From assembly GCF_009905375.1 (NCBI RefSeq), contig NC_133650.1:146586567-146650566 (forward strand): 64,000 nt of DNA, given 5' to 3'. The position numbers were made by a program, and so were the translations under genes. Under the pieces are notes generated by a model that made no database searches, had not been told where the DNA came from, and was given only the letters and a program-made list of their open reading frames with translations. The DNA comes from Apium graveolens (taxonomy: Eukaryota; Streptophyta; Magnoliopsida; Apiales; Apiaceae). Positions within the stretch are counted from its first letter, which is position 1. Every line of letters starts with the position of its first letter. Of the stretch, positions 23,060 to 36,500 are shown piece after piece.

Positions 23060-23070
23060 TTGGGGGAGAT
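23060..23070 (+). promoter_or_regulatory. Polypurine tract of element C
   Basis: GTTGGGGGAGAT-type tract immediately before the 3' LTR start TGTTAG at 23071. Confidence 0.85.
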
Positions 23071-23683
23071 TGTTAGATATATTTGTGATGTCATGTCTAA
23101 TAATGATTTGTGTTTAGTTTTCATATCTTGACTAACAGGACAAATTAGGATTTAACTGGAAATCAGTACTTATACTGAAGTCAGAACTTTAGATATCAGA
23201 ACTTAAGTTATCAGAACTTAAGATATCAGAAGATATTCATCAGAAGATAATATCAGGACTTAAGAAAACTTTCAAATAAGGAAGGCGGCTGATTGAAAGG
23301 AAAGAAGATCAAGACTAAAATAAGAAGAAATATGCATGGAGAAGAATTCTATGAAGAATAGAATACTTGGAGGAAAAGATAACTAATTGATATATTTTAG
23401 GATACAGAATTATATTCGATATCAATTAGAGATTATCTTGTAACTGTGTGGTATATAAACACAACATAAGGTTTACATTATATGTGTTATCATTATCGAG
23501 AATATTATTCATTGTAACCCTAGCAGCTCTCGTGATATTTGTTCATCACTGAGAGAGAACGGTTCCATTGTAATACTGTTTTATTAATAAGATTATTCTG
23601 TGTTTCATACTTGTGTTCTTAATTCGATTTGATTATAGTATACACTGTATTCAATCCCCTTCTACAGTGTGTGTGACCTAACA
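23071..23683 (+). repeat. 3' LTR of element C
   Basis: 613 bp, same termini as the 5' LTR; about 30 substitutions and one short indel by eye. It is followed by the second copy of the TGGCA target duplication. Confidence 0.95.
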
Positions 23684-26478
23684 TGGCATTTTCATATAAT
23701 ATGAAGATAGATTTGAAACCACTTGGTTCATGCATATCAAGGTAATACTCGCATCATATTTAAGAACTGGTTATCGCATACTTGTAGTGTAAACAAAAAG
23801 GTAGGTTGAATCACTTGCCTTGAAAAAGGCTTGACTTGACTGGCAGGTAGGAGCAACTGGAAGCTTTACTCGACTTTAATGGCAAGTTTACCCTCGTCTC
23901 GAGATCCTACATAAATAATAATAACCTCATTATAATATATTCTCACCAACTCAACCTATTTGTAAACCGAAATTAAACACAATGGCACTTAGGCCTATAT
24001 ACACACATATTTACAATCACCTTATAGGAATAATAGTACACATAGCAACATATGCTCACATACCATATTTAAGTACAAAATAATATAGCACACACTATAT
24101 TGCATCACTAAGCTTGGATGATCTCGCTACACTTACTTAAGTCACTTGGTCGCTTAAACTAGACAAAACTCCAAATTTTGACCTCCTAACTCGAAGTGCC
24201 TTTACAAAACCATCCAATTTCTATTGACCCTGACTTAGGCCTTTCACTCTACTGACCTTATACTATCTTTCAACTATGGTGGTCAACCTAGTCTTCACTC
24301 ATAAGTGTTCTAAAACTATGTGATTAGTGAATGTGCTCATTATAGTGATTTCAAGATGACATCTATGGTTTCTTGGGTGCATTTGACACTCTTATACTTC
24401 ATGTTTACCTCTAAAACTTCTAAACTAGACACTTCTGATCATAAGTCAACTCCCAAACTTGGTGTAGCTCAAAGGCCTAGCTTGGGCCTCCCTAGGCCTA
24501 AGCTTAAAGTCCACGTTTCCCCTATTTTCGGGACAGAGAAGGGTCCTGATTTGAACTAACTTGTGACACATGATTCTAACTCAAATTCTATGAACTATGG
24601 CTGGAAAAACTCCCCTGACACTCCCTCTAACTAAGGCCAAACAGGGCCTAATGAGGGCCTACATATGACATGGTCAAAACTTCCCATTTCTAAGGTTTAG
24701 CAAAACTGTCCCCTGCTGGATTAGATGTAGTGTTTTCACTTGTGCCCCTAACCAAACAACCTTCAAACATCTAACAAACACCTAAAACCTAAAGTATACT
24801 CCTAGTGCTAACTTTTGGTGACTTCGGACTCAAAGTGCACGACAATGACAAGGTCAAATCTCACTCTAAACCTCATGGTACCAAACTGAAATTCTGCAGA
24901 ATGTAATACTCCCCTTTCCACCATGATTCTCACTTGACAAACCCAACCAAACATCAATCAAGAACCAAACCTAACCTCAACCAAGGAAATCTACTTAACT
25001 ACTACTCCCGCACTCAATATTCGCTTAGTGGAGATCATCCTTACCTAAGGTGCAATATAGCAAAAGAAGAGTTAACACAATACACTAATTACGAGTCATC
25101 AAGTTTTCGAAAATAACAACTTATATCCTCCATATATATATTCAAATTAAAATCACATATCAAGGAGCACAAATCAAAATCAATATCTTAACTCAACTGA
25201 AAATTAAAGCCTATTAACAATTATCAATCCAAATGATCAAGAATTTTCAAAAATCATGAGTTGAATCTATGCATGCATGCCTTCGAATTTACAAGTTAAA
25301 ACAATATGATTTCCATAATAAATTTTATCATAAAATCAACATGCAAGCCTATCATTAACCATATCTATATGATCACTTAACATGCAAAGGATTTATCAAG
25401 TTTTTACTTCCAAAACCAAGCTATCATCACATAAACATTCAAAATCAACAAGGCCACAAAGAAACATCATTTAAAACCATTCATTCGGCTCCCTTATGGT
25501 CATAGCCGAATGAAATGGAAGGGAAATGACCATTAAAAACAAGAGCTTCACTCTCATGACTTGGAATTTCACCATTCCTTGTAGTTCCCTCAATAATACA
25601 ACCTTAAATCCATGAGAATCAAGATTGTATTTTGAGTTCTGGTTAAAACTATGACATGCAGGATCAAAACTTAAACTTTTCACTCTAAACTTTTTGGAAT
25701 ATATATGAACAACATATAGGGAGTAAGATTACTTGAATATAAGATGGAAGTTTGAGTGAAAGAATGAAGAAAAGAAGGGGGTGGGGGCTTCGGCTATGGG
25801 AAAGCCGAGAGGGGGGGTTGAGCCGAGAGGGAGGAGAAGAGAGGGAGGAGAGAGTGAGGTGAGGGTGGAGTGTGGAGTGAAAAATGAAATGATCATGACA
25901 ACTTGTGCTTGTTTTATGGTTTTGATTTGACCAAATGTGAGTGGAATTAGTAATTGACAAAAGTAACCCTCTAGCAAGAATTGGGTCATTTTTCATGCAA
26001 GGACAAAGAAGTAATTTGGCTAGTAAAATGAGAGTTAGTGGGGTTGGAATTGTCTTTTTAGCTCTTTAAGTTGAATGGGAGGGTATTTGCATGCAAGGGT
26101 ATCCATGTAAATTGCTAATTACTAAACAACTAATTTTCAAAGATTTACTTTTATAAAATAAAATAAAAATTCAAAAATTATAAAAATTGTACCATAAAAT
26201 AACTTGGATTTTTAGAAATTTTATGAGATCAATTTTGTGATTTGTGAATGAAATAATTTTAAAAGATAATTTTCCCATGGTAAAGAATATTCTCTATAAA
26301 TCAAGAATAAGAGAAATTAATATAACTCTCGCTTTGAAAAATTCATATTTTAAATAAAGCAATTTATAATGCAACAAATTCCATTCACACAAATGTACAA
26401 TCAATAAATATATTTATAATTGACTATAAGGTTATACAGAGTTCACAAATAATATTACATAAAATGCGGGTCGTAACA
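23684..26478 (-). repeat. 5' LTR of element B, outer part
   Basis: Continuation of B's 5' LTR after C, matching 7485-10267 in the other copy. It ends with the complement of TGTTACGAC at 26478. A copy-specific insertion of about 17 bp (near 25810) lies in the CT-rich block. Uninterrupted LTR length is about 3.97 kb, similar to F (4018 bp). Confidence 0.9.
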
Positions 26479-27782
26479 GTTCTATGATGCAATAAACAAT
26501 ATCTATTCACAATTACTTTTAGGGCATTCTATTGAAACACTCTAGGTGGCAGATTTCTATCTTTGAGCTAGGGAAGGTTTATGAAGGAATAGTTGGGCTT
26601 TCAAGAATCAAGGTTCAAGATAAGGCGAAAGCCGACATTCATCACAAATCATTAACATAATCTCAAGGATCTTTCAAATGGGAAGCGAGAATCTATTTAA
26701 CTCTGGGAAGCAATTATATGATTGATAGAAATATCGAGATATGAATCAGGGTTCACAAGCTGTACGCTAAGCAATATCACAATCAACTCATTTGGAATCA
26801 TTATAAACCATTTTATTTTCAAATAATCAATTTGCTAAAGCAATGTATTCAATATCTTTTATCAAATGATAAGGAACCCTTGATTGGACTACTTTAACTT
26901 TCAATTAATAATAATACGGGTGATCAGCCCGTATCGACCCCCATCTGGTCATTAAGGTACCTATGGCTTAATTTCAGCCTTAAATTGGACTAGCCCTACT
27001 AGTCTCTTGTATGACTGGACTAGTCCCACTAGTCTCTTACATCTCAATCCAATCCATCAGGATTTCATTTGGAAAACCTTGTGCTGGAAAAGAAAGGTTT
27101 TACTAAATTCAATTTTTTCAGTACCAAGAATATAAAATCATTCGGACTCTTTCAAGTCGAAAATCATTCTTAAGATCAATTTTAGGGATTCAAATAAATC
27201 AACGGAATCAATACAACCAAATACCAATGCTATGGTCAAGATCAAATGACAATAAGGATTGTAAGTTTAGGAATCAAATCGGTCTTAGAAATCACTACGA
27301 AACAAGGTATACAAAGGAAAGATATAGGTTGTTCAAAACAATATGCAAGGGTGTTCACAAAGGTTCTTACAAGGTTAATAAGAATTCAAAGTATCCAAGG
27401 AATCAATAGGCAATAAGGGCATGAATCAATAGATTTATAGTCAGGGTTGAAACAATATTCAAATCAGGTCATTACAAGAACACTGCCAGGGTGTTTCAAG
27501 GAATCAATTACAGATATGGTGCAAGAATCAATATCAAGGTTCAAGAATCAATAACAGGTTATCATATGTTTATAAATGATCAATACTCTATCATGTCATC
27601 ATCAATATCCTTTCAATACAAACATATATAAGTAAGCAGAGTCACTTGCCTGAATTCGCTTTCCTGTTTTACAAGAGTTGGACTACTACCACCTAGTACA
27701 CCTTTCCCTTTCCTAGCTTGAATGCCCTCACGCTCCGAACCTACAATCCAAAAATCAAAACCCTAATCAGATTCCCATTCGA
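26479..27782 (-). repeat. 3' LTR of element G, left part
   Basis: It matches about 40331-41635 of the 5' LTR. It starts directly at B's LTR terminus and ends with the TTCGA target copy of H at 27778-27782. CTGATCA motif at 26921-26927. No gene. Confidence 0.9.
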
Positions 27783-28461
27783 TGTAATATCCGGGATATA
27801 TCGTGTAATTGTTTTTGCTAATAGATAATTATTATATGTGTTCAGTATCTATTCTGTGAATTATTTGTTACGTGTTAAATGTGTTTGGATGTTTAAAAAT
27901 AATATTAATTGAGTATTTTAATTTTTATATGTCCAAAATAAAATATAAATAATTTTCATATCTTCCTATTTATTTTTATGATGATTTATGATTTTATAGG
28001 AAATATATGGATTTTATAAAATCTTTTTCCGAGTATTTAAAAACTATTTTATACAATCGGAACCAACCGACGTCATCCGTTCTTACTTTTTTATAACCCG
28101 AAACTCTTCCGAGAACTCCTTCCTAACCTAATTGCAATATTCCGAGCATTTTCCATGTTTTGACTTTTTCGATCCGGCGTACGGTTTGTCCTGTGCGGGT
28201 CCCGACATAACATTTTCGATACATTATTCGTTTCGGTAAATCAATAAAACTCGTATTTTTGATAAACATGATCTTTTTATTAAACTATCACAATTATCAC
28301 CTTGTAATACGTGTAACCAGGCGCTGAGACCAAGACCGTAGTACAAATTGCACTAGTTTGGATAATTATCTCGAAAACTGGTACCGTTTGGATCAGTTTT
28401 TATAAATAAACTTACCATTTTGTATCTGGAATGATCCAACGGGATACTAATTTCCCATAAT

Positions 28462-28470
28462 TATAAATAG
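28462..28470 (+). promoter_or_regulatory. TATA-like box in solo LTR H
   Basis: TATAAATAG about 680 bp from the LTR start, the best promoter match in this LTR. Inferred from sequence only. Confidence 0.35.
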
Positions 28471-29499
28471 CCTTTACCGTATTTTATTTTGTACCAGAAA
28501 TCATTTGCAAACAGTATTTACAGAGTTTTTACAGAGATAATTCTATAATTATATTTTGTTTTTCGTAATCAAACACAAATTCGGAGGCGTTATCGATATC
28601 CGATTTTGGCGTACATATACTCAAAACGAAGCTACTGAAATCTAGAATCCAAATCTTTCATCAAAACATACCCAGAAACATCAGGTGATTTTCTATTTAA
28701 TTAGTTATATACGAATTTCTTGGTATTTAAATTATGATTATTTGTTCGAGAGATTGTTTATATGATTTGATGATTGTATGTTGTAGAGCTTGTTTTCCTA
28801 ATCATTTTGGTATATTATACTCTTGGTTTGGAGTTCAATAACATGTTTAATTTTGAGTTTGATTTTCGAATCTCAGAATTAGGGTCATATTGTTTTGAAT
28901 GTTTTCAGTTCGATTTGGGGGATTCTTATTTCGGGATTGATAGACGTTCTAGAGGGGTGAGTTTTGTTCCCCTTGAAATTTGCAATCGATTCGTATAAGT
29001 TGTGCAAATCGACGAGGCATGTAGAGGAGTGAGTTGTGATTTGAAGTTCTTGCCGGTGTTCTTGAAGCTTTTGGCCGGATTTTTGTTTCCAGATATCATT
29101 TGGTTCATTTGTTGTTTGATTTGAACTCCTGACATGATTTGGAACGAAAACCCCATCTGAATCATGTAAAACCATGTCGTTTTTGATCGAATCGGGGCTC
29201 ACCGGGGTTATTTTCCGTTCACCGGAAACTGGGTTCTTCGCGACCCGATTCTGTTCATGGTGACCCGGATTTTGACCCGGTTTTGACCCGGTTTCAATCC
29301 AAAATTTCCTAAAACAAAATATTAAATAGTGTTTTTACAGTTTAGTCCCTGAAAGTTTCTAAACTTTGCAGATTTCAGATTTCTGTTTTAAAAGATTTTA
29401 AAAATTAGATTTCTGTTTTAAAACTTTTCAAAAATTAGATTTCTTTTATAAAATCATTTTAAAAAAATTGTTTTTAATTTCCAAAAATTCCGAAAATGA

Positions 29500-29700
29500 T
29501 TAATTTAATTTCAAAATTCATTTTTAATTCAAAAATAAATCCAAATTATATATTTAATTAATTTTAATTAATAATTAATTAACTGATTGATTAATTAATT
29601 TAAATATTAATTGATTAATTAGTTTAATTATTTATTAATTAATTTTAATTACTTATTTAATTTAATTTAATTATTTAAAATTGATTTAAAAATTCTGAAA
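29500..29700. repeat. AT-rich TTAATTAA-type low-complexity block
   Basis: Within H. Repeated ttaatta and attaattaa words, nearly free of G and C, probably a slippage-expanded part of the LTR. No gene. Confidence 0.7.
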
Positions 29701-31431
29701 AATAGTTTCGAGCTTTGAAATATTATTTTAAATTATTTCCAAGGCTCGATAATTATTAGAAAATTATATTGAAGCCAGATTTGGCCAACTGAATTCTATT
29801 TATTGCTTTAAAAATTATCCGATGACCCGTTTTAATTCCGAAAAATGTTTTAAAAATCATTTTAAATACCTGAAAGCCTATAAAATGATATTTCATTGAT
29901 TGTTTGACGTGCTCTGTATTATGTGTGACTTATTTGTTTGACTGTCGGTCTATGTGATCAGATCTTACTTGTTTTAGCATAACTTTTAATCCGTAAATCG
30001 GATTTGGGTAAAATGAAGGGTAGTTGAAACCTTATGACGTCCATGTGACGATTAGAATAATGTGAGATGAATATTGATAGATACTTATGATGCCTAGCAG
30101 AGTAAACAAGGTGTAGGAAAGTGAAGCAGGTGATCAGAAAATGGAATTGCCATGTAGAAAATACGGCAAGTGATCAGAAAATAGAATCGAGGCATAGGAA
30201 AAGTAGATGAGTGGTTGTTGAAGAAAGTCATTGGGCGAGTACAAGTGAAATTGGAATCGATTGTGATAAGGCAAGTAATTCTAAACCTTTTTCGAGATAT
30301 AATACAAATATTTCTAAATTTTCTCGTAACATATTGTTAAGTATTCAAAATAGCTCTATTTTATATTGTAAATACTTTGAACCCTTCAGCCTTGAACCTG
30401 AGCCACATCATTTGATATTTGAACCGTAAGCCTTATTCTTTGTGAACCATTTCTTGTTGATTTACCAGATAATAAACCATACAAATACGATACTACTCCA
30501 CAAATATATACCCATCGTATACCAAACACTGGAACAGAATTGTTTAAACATACAGAAACTTTTATACTCAACCATACCTTGTGACATCAAAGAACTAAAA
30601 CCTTGTAAAAACATTGTTCATCTAATACCCGATTCTCCTACAGGCTGAGGCCATTTCTTTTATATACTCTGACATACCCTTCTGGTACCCATGAATTTTC
30701 ACCATGCTCTTATGCAAATGTTTTATTGTTGTTGATTATGATCCGGTTTTATTGAATTATATTATTTATCATATTGAACTGCTTTAGAATTGGATAGTTT
30801 TCTTTATGTGGACCAGATTCGTGGTCAGACCAGATTCGTGGTCGAATTAGGCCAATGTGCGCCTTGGATCCAGTTCTTGGAGCAGAGCTGTGTGCCATGC
30901 TCGGGGTTAGTGCGTGACTGATCAGCAGCCTAACCTGGGTTTTAAAATTTAAAATGAATATCCAATTCTATTGATTGTTTAACAAGAACCTTGATTCCTC
31001 TGAATCATCTCGTTTGATCACTGATTAATCTCAGTTATTGTTATTGTGACTTGCTGAGCTAGTTAGCCCACTCTTACGAATCTTTTTATGTATTCTACAG
31101 TTAAGAAGGATACGGTTGATAGAGAGGTTTCCTACTTCAAAATACGAACTAGGATTCCAGATTGAGTTGATTCGAGCTAGCAGGAGCTTACTGCGTTAGT
31201 GAAATAGTAAGATTGTATGAATAATTTCATTATCAGTTGTAAGTTAAACTAGTTGGGATTTGGTACATTATAATAAAAGTTAAGATTGCGGCTTGTTTTC
31301 ATACTTTAACCTGTTGTGATCCGTGGTTATGTAAAGCAGGGTCATTGCAAATAATGTTTCATATACAGGTTTATATATTGTGTATATGTTGTGGACCCCA
31401 AACTTCTGACCCGGGTTTGGAGGGCGCCACA

Positions 31432-32508
31432 TTCGACGTATCCTGAACGCTTAACCATTTCTCTTTATCGCAATACCCTAAAAATAAATATACTCAATTA
31501 TAATCACAAAGCACGTTTATACCATATAATCATATACTTTAACAAAATAGTCATTGCATCACATATCGCGATGCTATTACAACACATATCATATAATCTT
31601 TATATCCAAACTCTGTTATAATAATAATTCTACAGTCTTATATCAAGACAACTAAATCCTTCCTTTTATATCATTTAATTCAAACCAAAACAAACAAATA
31701 AATCACAAAATTTTTAGAAATCACACATGCATTCAATTGGTAAGATATTGGAATCAAATCAATTACTTTTACATCTATAAACCATTCAGCTATGACACAA
31801 ACACGAGCGAGAAATCAAACGATTCTTTTAAATCCCAATCTTGCTAAATACAACACCATTCCTTAATCATGCAACCGCTATTTATCCAAATTTAACCTCA
31901 ATTCATCATTATAACACATGGGAGCATATAATCAACACCTTCATCACATAATTCATCTCAATATCCTATAATTCGAATTATATCACTCGAATTTCCAGAA
32001 AAATATCACATGCAACACCAATTTCATCTTTAATCCGTCCATCTATCTATCTATGTCATAATTTATATTAATAACTAATTACAATCATCAAAATACCACC
32101 TAATCTTTTCAAAAATCTAAAACCGTTCGGTTTTTAAGTAAAACACCACATGCAAATACAAAAAATTAGTTTATGGATACTAGAGCTCAGTGTTAACATC
32201 ATCACTCACCACTGGTTCACCGGAGTTCATCACCGGTGGTGGTGGTTTCACGATGGTTCCCCCATTCAGGGGTTTCCAACCTTAAAACCTCCGATTCACT
32301 TAAAAAAATGCAGCAACACTACATGGAATATGATTTCATCATAAAAATCACAGAAACAAGAATTGATCAAGCAAAACTCGGGCCTCAGCTCAAAACCAAA
32401 CCCGAACACACACACACACTTCGCATGCAAGCATAAGCACACACATGCACATAAATTGATGCTCATATATGGAACAAAGATGAAGATTCATGGAGGATTT
32501 CAAAGAAT

Positions 32509-32560
<52 letters not shown>

Positions 32561-33525
32561 ATATACCGAGAGGAAAAAGAGAGAGAGAAAGATAGAGCTT
32601 CGAGAGTGAGAGAGAGATGAGAGAAAGTGAGAAAACAAAAGAGAGAGAGATAAGAACCGGGTGAAGGAAGAAAAGTAGGGGGAATGGGTTTTTATAATAA
32701 AAGCGCAGGGGTACTTTAGTAATTACAAATCCTTCTTTCCTTTTATTCTCCTTTCTCTTTTATTCAAAACTCAAAAATGAATTCAAATAACGAATAACTC
32801 TCTCAGAAAAGATGGGAATGCAAAGAATGATAATTTTAGAATACACCTTCCACCAAATAAATCCATCAATCATTTTAATAAAGTCCTTTGAACTATTTTG
32901 AAGATAACAAAATAATTTTCACACCTTGAACTTACTCAGATAAATTTATAAAAACATTTAAAGGTTCGGTAAAACTTATTTTAAATTAAATAAATCCCTT
33001 AAATCATTTAAAAAAATCAACAAGGCACATAATCAAGCATATTTTCAAGCAATAGCATTTATTCACATAACACGACCCATATCATAAGACATTCAATCAT
33101 AAGAATTCCTTTTATTATTCATATTCACTTTTCGCGTAAAGGGTCACGTCCTGTCTGATGGCCCGACGCTGAGCGTTTCTATTACGCTTCACAATCAATC
33201 CTTTATACCAACTGACATGTCACTGGAATATAACACTTACTTAAATATTTCCATTTCACTTATAAACACATAGTTCATATTTAAATATTTTTAATCTCTT
33301 TTAAAACGGGTCCCGTTATACCTGACAGTCCGTCAACACAGCTTATCCCCTAAGTTGACTCATCAAACTGGAGCGCGCCATTTCACGTTCCCAGATACTA
33401 ATATACAATAAAGATAATTAATCAACAAAATCATTTAACTCTTTATTTAATCATACAATTTATAATTACACCACATAATTATACTTTATTCACTTAATCA
33501 CGTCACAAAATTCCCAGTCGCTACA
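31432..33525 (-). repeat. 3' LTR of element G, right part
   Basis: It matches about 41632-43905 of the 5' LTR, lacking a few short blocks of the other copy (for example near 42300 and 43097-43220). It includes the (GA)n tract at 32511-32558. The LTR start TGTAGCGACT is the complement of 33525. Confidence 0.9.
32511..32558. repeat. (GA)n microsatellite in G's 3' LTR
   Basis: About 24 GA units. The allelic position in the 5' LTR (about 42797-42811) has only about eight, so the tract changed length after integration or differed at it. Confidence 0.9.
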
Positions 33526-33540
33526 ATCTATCCCCCTTAA
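33526..33540 (-). promoter_or_regulatory. Polypurine tract of element G
   Basis: The minus strand reads AAGGGGGATAGAT up to the LTR start at 33525. Confidence 0.8.
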
Positions 33541-33565
33541 AAGGATTCTGTCCCCAGAATCTAGT

Positions 33566-36500
33566 CTAAGCAAATAGATGGGGATACTTTTCTTGCATTT
33601 CACTTTCTAATTCCCAAGTTGAATCCTCTACTAAAGGATTTCTCCACAACACTCTAACTAGAGGTACAACTTTATTTCTGAGCGTTCTCTCTTTTCGATC
33701 TAAGATTCGAACTGGTTGTTCCACATAAGACAAATCTTGTTGTATTTCCACTGGTTCCAATTCGATCACATGACTCGCATCAGCATTATATTTCTTTAGA
33801 AGAAAGACGTGAAATATGTTATGAAGATGTTGCATCTGCGGAGGTAATGCTAATTTATAAGCCACTTTTCCAACTTGCTTTAGCACTTCGAAAGGTCTGA
33901 TATACCTGGGACTCAACTTCCCTTTCTTTCCAAATCTAGATAAACCTTTCCACGGAGATATCTTTAACAATACTTTATCTCCGGGCTCGAGTTGCATATC
34001 CTTTCGATCATGATCCGCGTACTTCTTTTATCGATCTTGAGCAGCAATTAACCTTTTACGAATCATTTCCACTTTCTCTTTCGTTTGTTGAACTAACTCT
34101 GGGCCAATTAGTTTGCGCTCACCAACCTCATCCCAATATGTAGGGGATCTTCATCCATACAATGCTTCATAAGGAGGCATGCCAATACTCGCGTGATAAC
34201 TGTTGTTGTAGGAAAACTCAATCAATGGAAAATGATCATCCCAATTTCCTTTGAAATCTATCGCACAGGTTCGTAACATATCCTCGATCGTTTGAATTGT
34301 CCTTTCACTTTGTTCGTCAATCTATAGATGATACACCATACTCATTTTTAATTTAATTCCCAAATGATCATGAAACTGTCACCAAAATCTTGAGTTAAAT
34401 CTCGGATCTCTATCAGATACGATAGATACTGGAACTCCGTGACGCATTACAATCTCGTCCAAATACAACTTGACATACTTTTCCAATAAAAATCTTTCAT
34501 TGATAGGCAAGAAATGCGCTGACTTCATCAATCGATCAACTATCACCCAAATCGCATCATTATTAGACTTGGTTTTTGGCAAACCTACCAAAAAATCCAT
34601 CGCGATATGTTCCCATTTCCATTCAGGTATTCCAGTGGTTGAAGCAATCCACCTGGTCGTTGATGTTTCGCCTTTACTCTTTGGAATGTATAATATTTAC
34701 TTATCCATTCCGCGATTTTCTTTTTCATGTTTGGCCACCAATAACTCTCTTTTAAGTCCCTGTACATCTTTGTACTTCTAGGGTGAATTGAAAATCTTGA
34801 GGTATGCGCTTCGTGCAAAATCTCATGCTTTAGCTCCACAATATTAGGTATCCAAATGCGTGAGTTAACACGATATATTCCCTTTTCATCCTTTTGAGCT
34901 TTAACTTCCTCTCCTGTCAACTTATCTTTCTCGTGGTTCATTACTTGCTCTTGACAACATCAAATCTTTTCCAAAATTTCTGGTTGAAATGAGATTGCAT
35001 ACATGGCTCCTCCTTCTAGCGCTGGAATCTGCACTTCTATTTCCAACTTTTCAAAATCTTTGATCAATTCCTTTGATGAAGTTAACACATTCAATCTTTC
35101 TTTACGGCTTAATGCATCTGCTACCACATTCACTTTTCCAGGGTGATAACTTATCGTACAATCATAATCTTTGATCAATTCCAACCACCTTCTCTATCTC
35201 ATATTCAACTCCTTTTGCGTAAAAATATACTTTAAACTCTTATGATTCGTATAGATCTCACATTTTTCTCCATATAACTAATGCCTCCAAATTTTAAGAG
35301 CAAACACAATCGCTGTTAATTCAAAATCATGCGTGGGATACTTCTGTTCGTGCGGCTTTAGTTGCCTTAACGCATATGCTATTACTTTCCCGTGTTGCAT
35401 TAACAAACATCCTAACCCTTTATACGAAACATCGCTAAAGATCACAAACTCTCATTTTTCATCTGGTAACACTAGCACTGGGGCGGTTACCAACTTCTTC
35501 TTTAACTCTTGAAAACTTTCTTCACATTTATCCGTCCACACAAACTTTCCATTTTTCTTGTCAACTTAGTCAACGGAACAATAATCTTAGGGAAATCTTG
35601 CACAAATCTTCTATAGTATCCGGCTAATCCCAAAAAACTTCCAACTTCCGTAGGAGTCTTGAGCCTTTCCCAATTCATCACAGCTTCTATTTTAGTTGGG
35701 TCTACCGTTAATTCCTTCACTATAGACTATATGTCCAAGAAACTATACTTCTTTTAACCAAAATTCACACTTTGAAAATTTGGCATATAACTTTTCTTTT
35801 CTCAAGATTTCTAAAGAAATCCTCAAATGCTCCATATGATCTTTCTCCGTCTTGGAATATATCAAAATATCGTCGATAAATACTATAACGAACTTATCCA
35901 AATACAACTTGAACACTCTATTCATAAGATCCATAAATACGGCTGGCGCGCTCGTCAAACCAAACACCATCACCAAAAACTCGTAGTGTCCATATCTCGT
36001 TCGAAATGTTGTCTTGGGTATATCTTCCGCTTTAATCTTCAGCTGATGATACCCAGATCTCAAATCAATCTTGGAAAAGCTAGTGGCTCCTTTTAACTGA
36101 TCGAATAAGTCATCGATTCACGGTAGAGGGTACTTATTCTTGATCGTCAACTTATTCAACTCACGATAATTAATGCACAACCTCATACTTCCATCTTTCT
36201 TTTTCACAAATACACTGGTGCACCCCACGGGGATACACTTGGGCGTATTACTCCTTTATCCAATAATTCTTGCAACTGCATTGCTAATTCCTTCATCTCA
36301 ATTGGCGCCATACGATATGGTGCCTTTGATACTGATCTGTTGCAGGAGCCAAATACATTGTGAACTCGATCTCTCGATCTGGAGGTAGTCTAGGTAATTC
36401 ATCTGGAAACACGTTGAGAAAATCTCTTACTGCCGGAATATCTTTAATCCTTACAGATTCTCTCTCTACGTCTTTGACATGAGCCAAATAAGCTTCGCAT

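Larger units (their letters stand above)
16830..23683 (+). mobile_element. Element C: internally deleted SIRE-like Ty1/copia retrotransposon
   Basis: Complete from LTR to LTR, 6.85 kb, on the plus strand, inserted in B's 5' LTR with a 5-bp duplication TGGCA (16825-16829 and 23684-23688). The LTRs are 616 and 613 bp, begin TGTTAG and end CTAACA. They differ at roughly 30 positions by hand count (about 5 percent). The interior has a PBS, the first part of Gag fused to the last part of RNase H, a spacer, a long env-like region and a polypurine tract. Protease, integrase and RT are gone, so it must have been mobilised in trans if the deletion preceded insertion. Confidence 0.93.
6413..26478 (-). 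mobile_element. Element B: Tekay-type retrotransposon, interrupted by copia element C
   Basis: Minus-strand chromovirus of the A/F family with both LTRs. The 3' LTR is at 6413-10267, the internal region at 10268-15648, and the 5' LTR at 15649-26478, the last split by element C. The LTR starts TGTTACGACC. The outer tip of the 3' LTR (about 80 bp) is missing at the junction with A. On the right the element abuts sequence of G's 3' LTR (26479 onward matches about 40331 onward), so B inserted into G. The left target duplication is lost. Gag-pol contains frameshifts, stops and an RT deletion; B is inactive. Confidence 0.9.
27783..31431 (+). mobile_element. Element H: solo LTR inserted in G's 3' LTR
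   Basis: A 3649-bp sequence bounded by TGTAATATCC and GGCGCCACA and flanked by TTCGA duplications (27778-27782 and 31432-31436). It has no PBS, gag or pol. The right end resembles the LTR end of E (ctgacccnggnttt, then gcgccaca), so it is a solo LTR of a related Tekay-type family, left by LTR-LTR recombination. It includes a TATA-like TATAAATAG at 28462-28470, an AT-rich block near 29500-29700 with many TTAATTAA words, CTGATCA at 30918-30924 and a TGAGC hairpin-like site at 31055-31070. The place where A, E and G carry ORF0 exon 1 (after 31098) has no ATG. Confidence 0.88.

Noticed and set aside
32390..32638. Ser/Leu-rich frame on the minus strand of G's LTR
   Set aside because: It is the translation of the (GA)n microsatellite and GA-rich flanks.
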